A DNA stretch of 64,000 nt, taken from positions 42,196 through 106,195 of the forward strand of contig JAKSKR010000006.1 of assembly GCA_024401645.1 (NCBI GenBank). Direction: 5' to 3'. The notes under the pieces are model-generated. The model ran no database searches and was not told the DNA's origin. It worked only from the letters and a program-made list of their open reading frames with translations. Below, in pieces: positions 34,805-44,680 of the stretch. This stretch comes from Paludibacteraceae bacterium (GTDB lineage Bacteria > Bacteroidota > Bacteroidia > Bacteroidales > Paludibacteraceae). Position 1 is the stretch's first letter. The number at the start of each line of letters is the position of its first letter. The position numbers and the translations under genes are program-made.

Positions 34805-36259
34805 TTATCGTTTCCAGAATGCACCGGTGAAGAGGAAGAGCACGGTAAACAATTCCAAACGGCCAATAAGCATAAGGAAACACATAATCCATTTAACGGA
34901 ATCGGGCAACACGTAGAAGTTGCCTTCGGCTAGGCTGCCGAAACCAAGGCCAATGTTGGCGAGTGAGGTGACCGACATGCCAATGGCATCTTTTGGATTG
35001 AGTCCGAGGAAGGAGAAGATGATGGCAGCCAACCCCGTAATGCCAATGAAGATGAACACGAAAGCCATGACGCCGTTGATGGTCTCGGTGGTGATGACTT
35101 TGCTGTTGTACTTGAGTGGAATGATGGCACGTGGGTGCAACAAGCGTCTAAACTCAAGGTAACTGTTCTTCACCAACATGGTTATGCGCACAATCTTAAT
35201 GCCACCTGTGGTTGAACCCGAACTGCCGCCCATGCACATGGCAATGAGTAGCACCAGCCAAAGTCCTGCTGGCCACAGCATGAAGTTGTCGATGGAGTGA
35301 CCGGTACCGGTTATGGCCGATATGCTCATGAAGGTGGAGTTGGTGATGGTGGTGAAAAGACTGTCGCCGGGATTGTTGGCGATGTTGGCTACGGAACAGA
35401 TGACGGCGAGCGATGCAAAGATGAAGAGCATGCTGCGCATTTCTTCGTCTTTTAGCGCATGGCGAAACTTGCCGGGCATAAAGAAGTAAGACACCGTGTA
35501 GTTGATGGAACTGAAAATCATGGACCCGATGGCTGCCCAATGAATGAATGGCGAGTTCCAATAGCCTAGGCTGTCGTTCTTGGTTGAGAAACCGCCTGTG
35601 CTGATGGTGGTGAAGGTGTGGTTCACCGCATCGAAAATGTCCATGCCGCCTATTGCGAACATGAAGAAGGTAATGACAGTTGCCACTACGTAATGCCCCC
35701 ACAACATAATGGCTGTTTGACGGACACGCGGACTCATCTTTCCCTTGGTTGGACCACTCACCTCGGCAATGTATATCTGCATACCGCCAAAGCCAAACAC
35801 CAACGAGAGGACGATGATTCCCATACCGCCTAGCCACTGCATGAAGCTGCGCCAAATGAGCACGCTGTTGGGCAATATTTCCACGTCGGGCATTATGCTG
35901 GCTCCGGTGGTGGTGAAGCCTGACATCGACTCGAAGAAGGCGTCGGTAAAGTTGTCGGTGGCGCCACAAATAAGCAAGGCTATTGCCGAGAATACCGAGA
36001 ACCAGATCCAGACAGAAGCCACTACAAGGTAGCCCTCGCGCTTACCCCATTCGCCATGTCTCTTACGGAATGGCAAGACGAGGAGTGCTGCGGTTCCGGC
36101 TGTAATGACGATGCTGTCTACCCAGTCGATGACGTGAGTCTCGGCCGAACCGATAGCAACGGCAAGTGGAATCAACATACACGCCGCTTCCAGCAGAAGC
36201 AACGAGCCTATTGAGTAACACAGCAGCTTATAGTTTAGCAGGGGTTTGCTCTGTCCCAT
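34805..36259 (-). CDS. trkH: Trk potassium uptake membrane subunit TrkH
   Basis: TrkH is the potassium-conducting subunit of the Trk system. The 484-residue protein has four repeated pore motifs, including SGFTTTGASI, TISTGGFSTKNDS, AITGTGHS and VTSLANIGLGFG, each with the filter glycine. It lies 49 bases downstream of trkA, its regulatory partner. Confidence 0.94.
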   Translation of the reverse strand: MGQSKPLLNYKLLCYSIGSLLLLEAACMLIPLAVAIGSAETHVIDWVDSIVITAGTAALLVLPFRKRHGEWGKREGYLVVASVWIWFSVFSAIALLICGATDNFTDAFFESMSGFTTTGASIMPDVEILPNSVLIWRSFMQWLGGMGIIVLSLVFGFGGMQIYIAEVSGPTKGKMSPRVRQTAIMLWGHYVVATVITFFMFAIGGMDIFDAVNHTFTTISTGGFSTKNDSLGYWNSPFIHWAAIGSMIFSSINYTVSYFFMPGKFRHALKDEEMRSMLFIFASLAVICSVANIANNPGDSLFTTITNSTFMSISAITGTGHSIDNFMLWPAGLWLVLLIAMCMGGSSGSTTGGIKIVRITMLVKNSYLEFRRLLHPRAIIPLKYNSKVITTETINGVMAFVFIFIGITGLAAIIFSFLGLNPKDAIGMSVTSLANIGLGFGSLAEGNFYVLPDSVKWIMCFLMLIGRLELFTVLFLFTGAFWKR

Positions 36260-36308
36260 TTGTTTTATTCAGATTGTTGTTTCGCGGGCTGTTGCTGCCC
36301 GTTAGCAT

Positions 36309-37655
36309 TTAGTTGCGCTGACGGAAGTGCGCCGATATGTTCTTAATACTAGCCGAGCGGCAGAAGACTACCACACGGTCGCCAGCCTCAATAAGGGTTT
36401 TACCGTTGGCAATGAAGCCAACTCCGTTGGGTTTGATGACGCCACCAATGAAGATGTCTTTTGGTAAGTCGAGCTGGTAGATTGGTGCCGAGGTGATCTT
36501 GGTGTCGACCTTGGCAATGAGTTCAAGCACCTCAACATCGACGTGTGTAAGGCACTTTACACGGTTAACGCTGACGTTGGCGTCGAGAGTGTATTGATAG
36601 ATGTAGCTGGCTGCAATGAGCTTCTTGTTGACGATGTAGCCAATGTCGAGCTGCTCGGCCAACGGTATGTACGACATGTTTTCCACCTCGGCAATGGTCT
36701 TCTTAATGCCGTGGCGTTTTGCTTCAAGGCAAGCCAGAATGTTGCTTTCTGTTTTCGACGACATTGCTACAAAGGCATCCATGTCTTCTATGTCTTCTTC
36801 TTGCAGCATGTTAGGGTCGGTAGCGTCGCTGTTTACAACCAACTGGTTGATGTTGCGGCTCAGCTTGTCGGCTTGTACCTTATCTTTTTCCAACACCTTT
36901 GCCTGCATGCTTTTTGGTAACATGCCGCAGAGTTGTTCGGTAATTTTGCTGGCACCCATTATAATGAGATCGCGTACCTGAATGACCTCCTTACCCGCTT
37001 CCTTGCGCACGTGGTCTACAAAGTTGTGGGTGGTAATGAAGTAGACGATGTCGCCTTCCAGCACTTCGTCGCTACCGCGTGGCACAATGGTCTGCAAGTC
37101 GCGGCGTATGGCTACAATACGGTAGTGGTCGCTGTTGGTGAGGTCTTGTAGTCGCTTGTTCAGTATGGGCGCTCCGCCTCTCACCTTCATACCGATTAGG
37201 ATGAGGGCACCGTCGCCAAATTCAAGCCACTGGCGTACCCAACTTCGGTTAAGAGACGTCATTATTTCCTCGGCAGCCAATTTTTCTGGGTAGATGAAGG
37301 CATCGATACCCATTTTCGAGAAGAACTTTTGGCAATTCTCTTCCAGGTATTCGCCATTGTCTACGCGTGCCACCTTCTTCTTGGCACCAAGGTTGGTGGC
37401 CAAAAGGCAGGCAGTAATGTTTTGGCTTTCGTGCGGGGTGACGGCAATGAAGAGGTCGGTATCTTCCACACCGGCGTCTTTCAAGTTCTTAATAGAGGTT
37501 GGCGAACCTTCAATGGTCAGCAAGTCGTTGTCTTGCTCCATCTTACGCAGGTGCTCGCCGTCTTCGTCAATAACCGTGATAGAGTGGTCTTGGCGGGTAA
37601 GCATTTCTGCCAGATGGGTACCAACTTCTCCGGCACCGGCAATAATTATCTTCAT
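36309..37655 (-). CDS. trkA: Trk potassium regulator TrkA
   Basis: TrkA is the cytosolic NAD-binding gate of Trk. The 448-residue protein has two RCK units, with the Rossmann motif IIAGAGEVGTHLAEML in the first and a degenerate IIMGASKITEQL in the second, each followed by a TrkA_C domain. It is encoded upstream of trkH and 15 bases after the caspase-like gene. Confidence 0.94.
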   Translation of the reverse strand: MKIIIAGAGEVGTHLAEMLTRQDHSITVIDEDGEHLRKMEQDNDLLTIEGSPTSIKNLKDAGVEDTDLFIAVTPHESQNITACLLATNLGAKKKVARVDNGEYLEENCQKFFSKMGIDAFIYPEKLAAEEIMTSLNRSWVRQWLEFGDGALILIGMKVRGGAPILNKRLQDLTNSDHYRIVAIRRDLQTIVPRGSDEVLEGDIVYFITTHNFVDHVRKEAGKEVIQVRDLIIMGASKITEQLCGMLPKSMQAKVLEKDKVQADKLSRNINQLVVNSDATDPNMLQEEDIEDMDAFVAMSSKTESNILACLEAKRHGIKKTIAEVENMSYIPLAEQLDIGYIVNKKLIAASYIYQYTLDANVSVNRVKCLTHVDVEVLELIAKVDTKITSAPIYQLDLPKDIFIGGVIKPNGVGFIANGKTLIEAGDRVVVFCRSASIKNISAHFRQRN

Positions 37656-37670
37656 GTGGGTGACCGGGTA

Positions 37671-39641
37671 TTACTTTTTATTGAAAAGGACGAAGTTGCC
37701 TTGCTTGTTTTCGAAGATTGGCATCTGTGTGCCGTTGGTTTCCCTACGTACGGTTTCGCGAATGTGGCGTTCAAGGTTGTCGAGGGTGATGGCGCCATTA
37801 GCATCGGCAGCCTTGCCTTTCAAGCCTTCAAGTAGGGCTTTGGTGAAGATGCCGTTTTCCCACTTTTCGCTCTCGTTGCTCTTCTGGCTCTCGGTGCTGC
37901 TGTAGAAACCAATGATGCCTGGTTCGCTAAGCGCGTAGTTTTCTGCAATGGACTTCTGTCCGTAAAGGGCTCCGCTGTGGCATGCGTCCATGAATACGAT
38001 GATGCGGCACTTCTTGTCTTTCAGGCGTCGGGTTGCGGTCTTAATGTCGTCGAAGTTAACGGCTGTTGAGAAGAGGTCGTTACTTTCGGCGTTGACAGAA
38101 AGGAAGTAGGTGTCGCTACCTTCCTTGGCTCCGTGGCCCGAGAAGAAAAGTAGGATGACGTCGCCCTGGTTAACCTTGTTTACCAACTGGCTAAGGTTGC
38201 GCTTAATGTTGCGGTCGGTAGCTTCGGCATTGGTAATGAGGGTTGCACTTGCAAGGCGGTCATATTGCTGAAGTCCAAGGTTCTTAATGGTGTTCACAAA
38301 GTCTTGTGCGTCTTTGGCTGCGTTCTGCAGCTTAAGGTCGGCTTGTGTGTAGTCGCTTACGCCGACTGCCATAAGGTGCAACTGTGGCTTGCTTTCGGCA
38401 CCCACGTAACGCAAGGCAATAGAGGCAGGGTCGCTGTTCTGGCCCTTGCCGTCTTTGGCAATAAGCTGAATGCGGCTAACGCCTTGTGAGCTGCGTGGCA
38501 AGGTAAGTGTTATCTGCTTGCCGGTGCGCTGCACACCCTTGGTGCTGACTAGTTCGCCATTCACATATGCCAACACCTGTGGGTTTGAACCGTCGAAGGT
38601 CTTTGCCTCGTAGGTGATGTTTACGTTTGGCTGGCTGTAGCCTTCGCCATCTTTTGGTGATATAATGTTGATGGTTGGTGCCTTTACGCTAGCTCCGCCG
38701 GCGTATGAGTTGCCGTCGGTGACGCGAATGGTGGCACCTGCCTTAAGGCTCTTCTTGTGCTTGTTGTCGTCTTTGTTGGCCAACTCGTTGGCTGGTGTGG
38801 TCTTGTTGATGCTCGGAATCTTGTAGGCTGCGTTTCGTGCCAACTCTGCCTTTTGGTAGGTTGGTGGAACCACAAAGGTACCCTTTGCGTTGACACAACC
38901 CCAACCGCGGTCGGTTTTAACGACTGCGAACGGACGGTTGCCGGTGAAGGTGTAGCCCATGTCTACAGCCGAGAACTTGGCGTCGATGACCCAGTTACCC
39001 TTGTAGTTGGCAAAACCGAATTTCTTTATTTCAGGATCGTAGGCGGTGTAGATGCTTTGGCCAAGTGCTGCGAATGCGGTAGCTTCGGTTGCGGCTTTAG
39101 CGGCATCTTCCTTGTTCAGCATATAAGGCTTAACAATAAGGTATCCCTTGTTGTCGATGACGCCCCAATAGCCGTTTTGCTTAACGATGGCATAGCTTTT
39201 GCCGCTACGGAAGTTGTTGTTGGCGTCGATGTCGTCGAATGTTGGTGGCACAATAAACTGTCCCTTGTGGTTGGTGAAACCCCACAAGCGCTTTTGCACG
39301 TCGTAGCCGTCGAACATGCCGTCGTCGCTTGGTTTCTTAACGGTACCTTCACCCGCATCGGCTGCCATCTTGCTGGTGCGCAACACCGGTTGGGTAACGA
39401 ATTCGCCGTTCTTGTTGACGCAGCCCCAAAGGTTGCCCATCTTTACGACGCCATAGTCTGGACGTGTGCTCGAGAAGGAGTAAACTTTGTCGATGGCATC
39501 GAACTTGGCTTGAATGGCCCAGTTTCCGTTCTTGTCTCTGAATCCCCATTTACCGTTAGGGCCTTGTGCGCCCATTTTAGGTTGTGCCCATGCTAGGGCT
39601 GTGTATATGAGGAGAAGTGTGAATGTTAGTAGTCGTTTCAT
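37671..39641 (-). CDS. Secreted caspase-family protease with WG repeats
   Basis: The 656-residue protein has a signal peptide followed by six WG (KWG) repeats at about residues 20-285, for example WGFRDKNGNWAIQAKFD and WGCVNAKGTFVVPPTY. An Ig-like segment comes next (about 315-420), then a C14 caspase/metacaspase domain. The catalytic His is in LLFFSGHGAKEG and the Cys in IVFMDACHSGALYG. It would act in the periplasm or at the surface, unlike most bacterial metacaspases. Upstream on the same strand lie CHASE2 and glycosyltransferase genes; trkA follows after 15 bases. The start at 39641 gives the better signal peptide than the ATG three codons upstream. Confidence 0.85.
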   Translation of the reverse strand: MKRLLTFTLLLIYTALAWAQPKMGAQGPNGKWGFRDKNGNWAIQAKFDAIDKVYSFSSTRPDYGVVKMGNLWGCVNKNGEFVTQPVLRTSKMAADAGEGTVKKPSDDGMFDGYDVQKRLWGFTNHKGQFIVPPTFDDIDANNNFRSGKSYAIVKQNGYWGVIDNKGYLIVKPYMLNKEDAAKAATEATAFAALGQSIYTAYDPEIKKFGFANYKGNWVIDAKFSAVDMGYTFTGNRPFAVVKTDRGWGCVNAKGTFVVPPTYQKAELARNAAYKIPSINKTTPANELANKDDNKHKKSLKAGATIRVTDGNSYAGGASVKAPTINIISPKDGEGYSQPNVNITYEAKTFDGSNPQVLAYVNGELVSTKGVQRTGKQITLTLPRSSQGVSRIQLIAKDGKGQNSDPASIALRYVGAESKPQLHLMAVGVSDYTQADLKLQNAAKDAQDFVNTIKNLGLQQYDRLASATLITNAEATDRNIKRNLSQLVNKVNQGDVILLFFSGHGAKEGSDTYFLSVNAESNDLFSTAVNFDDIKTATRRLKDKKCRIIVFMDACHSGALYGQKSIAENYALSEPGIIGFYSSTESQKSNESEKWENGIFTKALLEGLKGKAADANGAITLDNLERHIRETVRRETNGTQMPIFENKQGNFVLFNKK

Positions 39642-39712
39642 ATTTTCCACTTTTTTAGTTCTGCAAATTTACGTTTTATTGGCCTAAATGACAAAAAAGG
39701 CAATGTTTGTCG

Positions 39713-40906
39713 TTAGTCGTTGCGTTGCCCGTTACTGTCAACGTAGACTCTGACACCGCCGTCGGGCAGGTGGAACTTGCGTTGCAGCCATTGGTAAGGT
39801 CTGGTGGTTCCTAGCCAAAACCAAATTTCAGAGGTGCACCCCGCAAGGCCTATGCCCAGCATGGCAACTGTCATGTCTAGCTCGTAGTTGTGGCTAATGA
39901 AGAAGTAGCCGCCCGCTAGCGAAAGCAAGATGAACATAACCACCATGAAGAAGTTGGTCGTCAGTCCGGCAAGCTTATCCCACTCAACAAAGCAGACGCA
40001 AGCCAGTATCGAAAATAGGTATGCAAGAATCAGACCAAAAATCCATCCTGCCCCCTCTCCCATCTTGTCAATGATGCGGTCTTTGGTGAAGGTTGAGATG
40101 GCGTAGGCGTGTATGCGTGTGCCCGGAATGCGCGAGGCCGACTGCTCGGTGGTTGGCACATTGTGGAAGTCGCGCAAGTCGTTAAAGTCGCCAATCAGCA
40201 CAATCTTGTCTTCCACATCTTCGGGGAAGAGCTCGTCGGCCATGCCAAGTTGCAGGAAGTCTAGAGTCTTATAGTTGATGCGTTCTTCGTTGTTGCCGCG
40301 TTTTACCAGGTTGGCGTGTGCCTCGGGGTAGGCGCGTTCTATGATGCGGTCTACAAAGCTTTGTTTCTCAATGTCGTTTATCTTCAGCTTGCGCACAAAG
40401 TTGCGCACCACGTCGTCTTCTACGTTGATGCAGGCTTCGTCTACCGTGCCGAGCTTGGTGTAGAACGAGTGTTCTTCGGCAATCTGGTCGCCGTGTTGCG
40501 TAATGCGCATGGCGGTAACCAGCTGTGGACACCGGCTAACTACGTGCAGCAGGCTGTCGTCGGCCTCTTTGCCGGTGGTGGCATTGTCGCCGTAAATAAC
40601 ATCCATGCCAATAACGCGAGGCTTCAGGTCGGTAATCTGTTGCAGCTTGCCTGCCAACTCGGTGCGCGAGTTGCAGCCGGCTATGTTGAAAAGGAGAATG
40701 TCTTGGTTGGTTTCCAACTCGTTGTCGATGGCGCTATTCTCAATGTAGAAATACGAGTCGATGAAACTGAAACTGCCAATGGCCTTGCTTATGGGGTCCA
40801 TAAACGAACTGTTGTAACCCACTAGGCTGATGGCAAAGCAAAGTATGTAGCTCAAAAGCAGGGTTCCGAAACCGTGCCATAAATACTGTTTGGGCGTGAA
40901 AATCAT
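39713..40906 (-). CDS. CHASE2-domain membrane sensor protein
   Basis: The 397-residue protein has one N-terminal helix, a CHASE2 extracytoplasmic domain (KPRVIGMDVIYGDNATTG, DKIVLIGDFNDLRDFH, and GTRIHAYAISTF), and three closely spaced C-terminal helices. It ends with a short cytoplasmic tail and lacks the kinase or cyclase usually attached. Its start overlaps the glycosyltransferase stop by 4 bases, and the caspase-like gene follows 71 bases later. In other bacteria CHASE2 is often fused to CHAT, a caspase-like domain, so a functional link is plausible. Confidence 0.83.
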   Translation of the reverse strand: MIFTPKQYLWHGFGTLLLSYILCFAISLVGYNSSFMDPISKAIGSFSFIDSYFYIENSAIDNELETNQDILLFNIAGCNSRTELAGKLQQITDLKPRVIGMDVIYGDNATTGKEADDSLLHVVSRCPQLVTAMRITQHGDQIAEEHSFYTKLGTVDEACINVEDDVVRNFVRKLKINDIEKQSFVDRIIERAYPEAHANLVKRGNNEERINYKTLDFLQLGMADELFPEDVEDKIVLIGDFNDLRDFHNVPTTEQSASRIPGTRIHAYAISTFTKDRIIDKMGEGAGWIFGLILAYLFSILACVCFVEWDKLAGLTTNFFMVVMFILLSLAGGYFFISHNYELDMTVAMLGIGLAGCTSEIWFWLGTTRPYQWLQRKFHLPDGGVRVYVDSNGQRND

Positions 40907-41916
40907 ATATTATTGTTTTCGTGTTGTCTGCTTAGCGATATTTCTTGAAGTGGACCCGAGAAGTAGCCTTTTGCAATCTTGTCGAAAGGTTCGTTACGTT
41001 GTTTCTTGAACCAGTGGCGTACGGTATGAATGGCCTTTATGCGGTTAAGGAACTGTTTGTTGGCTGCTTTCTGGTCTTTCTGCTCTTCTTTACCCGAGAA
41101 AACCGTGCGGATATAGTTTGCCGTGAAACTGCCCCAAAACTTTAGGTGCAGCAGTCGGCTGGTGTGCAGGTGGTTGAGGACAAGATTGTTGAAAGTCTTG
41201 TCTATGTTGCGTTGGTGGCTATCTTCTTCCTTTGGTTGCTGCAGTGCAAACTGCTTGCAGTTGGCTGCCGCGGTGAAGAGGCATTTGCGTCCGGCACGCC
41301 ATGCACGGATGCAAACATCTGTTTTTGCCGCATCAATATTCTTATATAAGGTGCAGAATCCGCCCATAATGCATAGTAGGCGGCGGTTGATGAGCATGTT
41401 CGATTCTGACAATGCCAGCGTGTAGGTTGGCTTCTTGCTTTTGAATGGCACTTCAACTATGCTGATGCCGCTGGCCGTAGGGTCTAGGGTTTTAAGCCCT
41501 GTCGAATAGTCGGTGTTGGTCGAGACCAACGTGTTGCCGCTTGCACCAAAAAGGCTAGGCACGTATTGGAACAAGCTGATTAGCTCGTTGAAGTAGTTGT
41601 AGGTGGGCAGAATGTTGTCGCCAAGCATGAGCACGTACTCTTTTGTGGCGGCAAATAGGGCATTGTTGAGGTTCTCAACGTCGCTTAAACCGGGTTTGGC
41701 GTAGATGAGTCGCACATTGGGTTGTCCGCTGTCGGTTTCGCCAATAAGATCGCCGTTTTTTTTGTTTGAGTCGCTAACAACAATCTCGTAACTGGAAATA
41801 ATGTTGTCGCATTCTTCAATGTGTGCGCACAACTGTGGCAGGTAGTGACGGGTTAGTTCGCTGCTGTTGTTAGTGGGTATAATTACCGAAATGCTAATAT
41901 CTTTATCTTCTGCCAT
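40903..41916 (-). CDS. Family 2 glycosyltransferase-like protein
   Basis: The 337-residue protein begins with a GT-A fold segment (SVIIPTNNSSELTRHYLPQL), has EIVVSDSNKKNGD, and has LMLGDNILPTYNYF where a DXD motif would normally lie. No membrane helix is visible. Its start is at the beginning of an apparent operon with the CHASE2 and caspase genes. The donor and acceptor sugars are unknown. The altered metal-binding motif leaves some doubt about activity. Confidence 0.75.
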   Translation of the reverse strand: MAEDKDISISVIIPTNNSSELTRHYLPQLCAHIEECDNIISSYEIVVSDSNKKNGDLIGETDSGQPNVRLIYAKPGLSDVENLNNALFAATKEYVLMLGDNILPTYNYFNELISLFQYVPSLFGASGNTLVSTNTDYSTGLKTLDPTASGISIVEVPFKSKKPTYTLALSESNMLINRRLLCIMGGFCTLYKNIDAAKTDVCIRAWRAGRKCLFTAAANCKQFALQQPKEEDSHQRNIDKTFNNLVLNHLHTSRLLHLKFWGSFTANYIRTVFSGKEEQKDQKAANKQFLNRIKAIHTVRHWFKKQRNEPFDKIAKGYFSGPLQEISLSRQHENNNI

Positions 41917-42186
41917 AGTAAAGTCACAATTAGTGCTATTTGCAAACTTAATGAAAATATAAAAGGCCCAAAAAGAAATCTTTCGTAAAATTTTAAACAG
42001 CCCTCGAAAATCGGGGCTAAATGATAGGGTTGAACCAGGGTGGAAGACCGTTAACGGAGTAGATGTCTACGAGGAAATTATTTAGGCGAAACGAAAATAA
42101 CAAGCACAATGGGCATAAACTCCAAATTTGACCTGTAGGGCATATTATTTTTTCGCTTTTGGCAACGCTGTGTTCGGCGAAAGTGA

Positions 42187-42960
42187 ATGTATTTCTCACA
42201 GAAATCAATTGATATATACAATCCATTTAGTTTGCTGAATGCCCTAAAAGCCAAGAGTTTGTCTAATTATTGGTTTGCAACTGGCACGCCAACTTATTTG
42301 GCGAAGATTCTTTCAAAGAGTGACATCAACATTCCCGATTTCGAAAATGAATTGATGGCAACGGAAGAGATGATTGCTGCTTTTGGAAATGGAGAGACCA
42401 ATACAATAGCCGCCTTTTACCAAAGTGGTTATCTCACAATTAAAGATTACCGTGACGGGTGTTATGCGCTTGGATTCCCTAATGAAGAGGTTTCAGAGGG
42501 ATTGACCCGCATGCTAGTTCCAAATTATGTGGCATCTGTAACAAGCGATAAAAAGGACCTTGACCTTGTCAAACTTCGTCAGTTGGTGATGAAAGACGAC
42601 GTGGATGCGTTCATGACTCAAATTCAATTGATAATGAGCCAAATTCCATTCGAAAGCAATGAGGTTAAACTGATAGAGGCCAACTTCCGCAATATGCTTT
42701 ACTTAATGATTCGCTCGACTGGTCATAAGGTATCGGTAGAGCATCCGGTGTTGGGTGGCCGCATCGACGTCTTCTTTGAGACCAACAAATACGCATACAT
42801 CATTGAATGCAAGCGCGATGAGTCGGCAGAAACCGCATTGTCGCAAATAGACGAAAAGAGATACGCGAAAAAGATTTCTGCCCCAGAAAAGGCTGTGGTG
42901 AAGATTGGTGCAAACTTCAGTACAAAGGAGAGGAACCTTACAGAGTGGATGGTGAAGTAG
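42187..42960 (+). pseudogene. Truncated AAA/PD-(D/E)XK (DUF1703-type) protein
   Basis: The 257-residue reading frame starts abruptly inside the sequence NPFSLLNALKAKSLSNYWF, which in full-length AAA-ATPase-like/PDDEXK_9 proteins lies after the ATPase domain. The C-terminal nuclease-like domain is intact, with GGRIDVFFE and YIIECKRDES giving the Asp and Glu-x-Lys residues. The N-terminal ATPase of about 260 residues is missing, and I find no trace of it in the 270 bases upstream. It may be a remnant or a stand-alone nuclease domain. Confidence 0.65.
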
Positions 42961-43144
42961 CACTCGTGCCAAAAAGTAAGACCGAAATGTTTGTAAAATG
43001 GCAACTGCATCGTCTGCAAATAGGGAAAAACTGTTCGATGAGGAACAGGACGTATTCGTGCAGTTGTCAACGCTGTATTTGCTAAAAGCGAAAGTCGAAT
43101 AAATAAAAACGTGTTATAGAACCTTATATCCCGCCGTTTTTTGC

Positions 43145-43152
43145 TAATTTTG
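43145..43152 (+). promoter_or_regulatory. Putative -7 element of sufBCD
   Basis: TAATTTTG matches TAnnTTTG, 46 bases before the sufB ATG. Confidence 0.35.
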
Positions 43153-43197
43153 CGAAAATGGGTCAATGTGTACCTATTAGCAGTTAAAAAACAGAAA

Positions 43198-44646
43198 ATG
43201 GCAGAGAAAGAAGAAAATATAGTTGAACAGGTCACCAATCAGGAATATAAATATGGTTTTGTGACCGATGTGGATGCCGATACCATTCCACAAGGACTTA
43301 ACGAAGACATAATCCGCCTGATTTCCCAGAAGAAAAATGAACCCGATTGGTTGCTCGAATACCGTTTGAAGGCATTCAAGCACTGGCAGACACTTGAAAT
43401 GCCAACTTGGGCTCACCTCGACATGCCGGAAATAGATTTCCAAAGCATATATTACTATTCAGCTCCGAAGTCGAAGACCAATAAGACCGATGCCAACGGC
43501 ATTGACCCCGAATTGAACAAGACTTTCGACAAGTTGGGCATTCCGCTTTACGAACGTGCTCAGCTCTCGGGCATGGCTGTCGATGCGGTTATGGACAGCG
43601 TTTCGGTAAAGACTACCTTTAAGGAACAGTTGGCTGAACTTGGCATCATATTCTGTTCAATCAGTTCGGCGGTTAAAGACTATCCCGACCTTGTGCGCAA
43701 GTACTTGGGTACCGTGGTGCCTTATACCGACAACTTCTTTGCTGCACTAAATTCAGCCGTATTCAGCGACGGCAGTTTCGTTTACATTCCAAAGGGTGTT
43801 CGCTGCCCAATGGAACTTTCGTCTTACTTCCGCATCAACGCTGCCAAGACAGGCCAGTTTGAGCGCACCCTCATCGTAGCCGATGACGACAGCTACGTTT
43901 CTTACTTGGAAGGTTGCACGGCGCCACAGCGCGACGAGGCGCAGATGCATGCGGCAATCGTAGAAATTGTGGCACACGACCGTGCCGAAATAAAATACAG
44001 TACCGTTCAGAACTGGTACCCTGGCGACAAGGAAGGCAAGGGCGGTATTTACAACTGTGTAACTAAACGCGCCATCTGCAAGGGCGACAGCTCGAAGATT
44101 TCGTGGACACAGGTAGAAACAGGTTCGGCCATCACTTGGAAGTACCCAAGCTGCATTTTGGCTGGCGACAACTCTATTGGCGAATTCTATTCGGTTGCCG
44201 TTACCAACAACTACCAGCAAGCCGATACCGGCACAAAGATGATTCACCTTGGCAAGAACACCAAGAGCCGCATCGTTTCGAAGGGTATTTCGGCCGGAAA
44301 GAGCCAGAACAGCTACCGTGGCGAGGTTAGGGTGGTGCCAAAGGCTTGCAATGCCCGCAACTTCTCGCAGTGCGACAGCCTTCTGCTTGGCGACAAGTGT
44401 GGCGCGCACACCTTCCCTTACATTCAGGTCGACAACGAGACTTCGGTTGTACAGCACGAGGCTACCACCAGCAAGGTCGACGAAGACCAGATTTTCTACT
44501 GCAACCAACGCGGCATCTCGACCGAAGATGCAATTGGACTCATTGTTAACGGCTACGCCAAGGAAGTCATTAACAAGTTGCCGATGGAGTTTGCTGTTGA
44601 AGCGCAGAAACTGTTGGCTGTCTCACTCGAAAATTCGGTTGGTTAA
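43198..44646 (+). CDS. sufB: Fe-S assembly scaffold SufB
   Basis: SufB is the main scaffold of the SufBCD complex that builds Fe-S clusters. The 482-residue protein has the family stretches [40 protein letters not shown] and [16 protein letters not shown], with the conserved cysteines. I placed the start at 43198 ([11 protein letters not shown]) because the upstream codons overlap the predicted promoter. It is the first gene of sufBCD; sufS and sufE are 37 kb away. Confidence 0.96.
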   Translation: MAEKEENIVEQVTNQEYKYGFVTDVDADTIPQGLNEDIIRLISQKKNEPDWLLEYRLKAFKHWQTLEMPTWAHLDMPEIDFQSIYYYSAPKSKTNKTDANGIDPELNKTFDKLGIPLYERAQLSGMAVDAVMDSVSVKTTFKEQLAELGIIFCSISSAVKDYPDLVRKYLGTVVPYTDNFFAALNSAVFSDGSFVYIPKGVRCPMELSSYFRINAAKTGQFERTLIVADDDSYVSYLEGCTAPQRDEAQMHAAIVEIVAHDRAEIKYSTVQNWYPGDKEGKGGIYNCVTKRAICKGDSSKISWTQVETGSAITWKYPSCILAGDNSIGEFYSVAVTNNYQQADTGTKMIHLGKNTKSRIVSKGISAGKSQNSYRGEVRVVPKACNARNFSQCDSLLLGDKCGAHTFPYIQVDNETSVVQHEATTSKVDEDQIFYCNQRGISTEDAIGLIVNGYAKEVINKLPMEFAVEAQKLLAVSLENSVG

Positions 44647-44680
44647 CCACAATATTACAACGCAAAAAAGAAATCAAAAT

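Noticed and set aside
41998..42023. Small hairpin AGCCC/GGGCT
   Set aside because: Only a five-base stem with no U tract; too weak to call a terminator.
42017..42226. 69-residue minus-strand frame upstream of the truncated nuclease
   Set aside because: No family resemblance, overlaps the start of the nuclease frame, and codon content is not gene-like.
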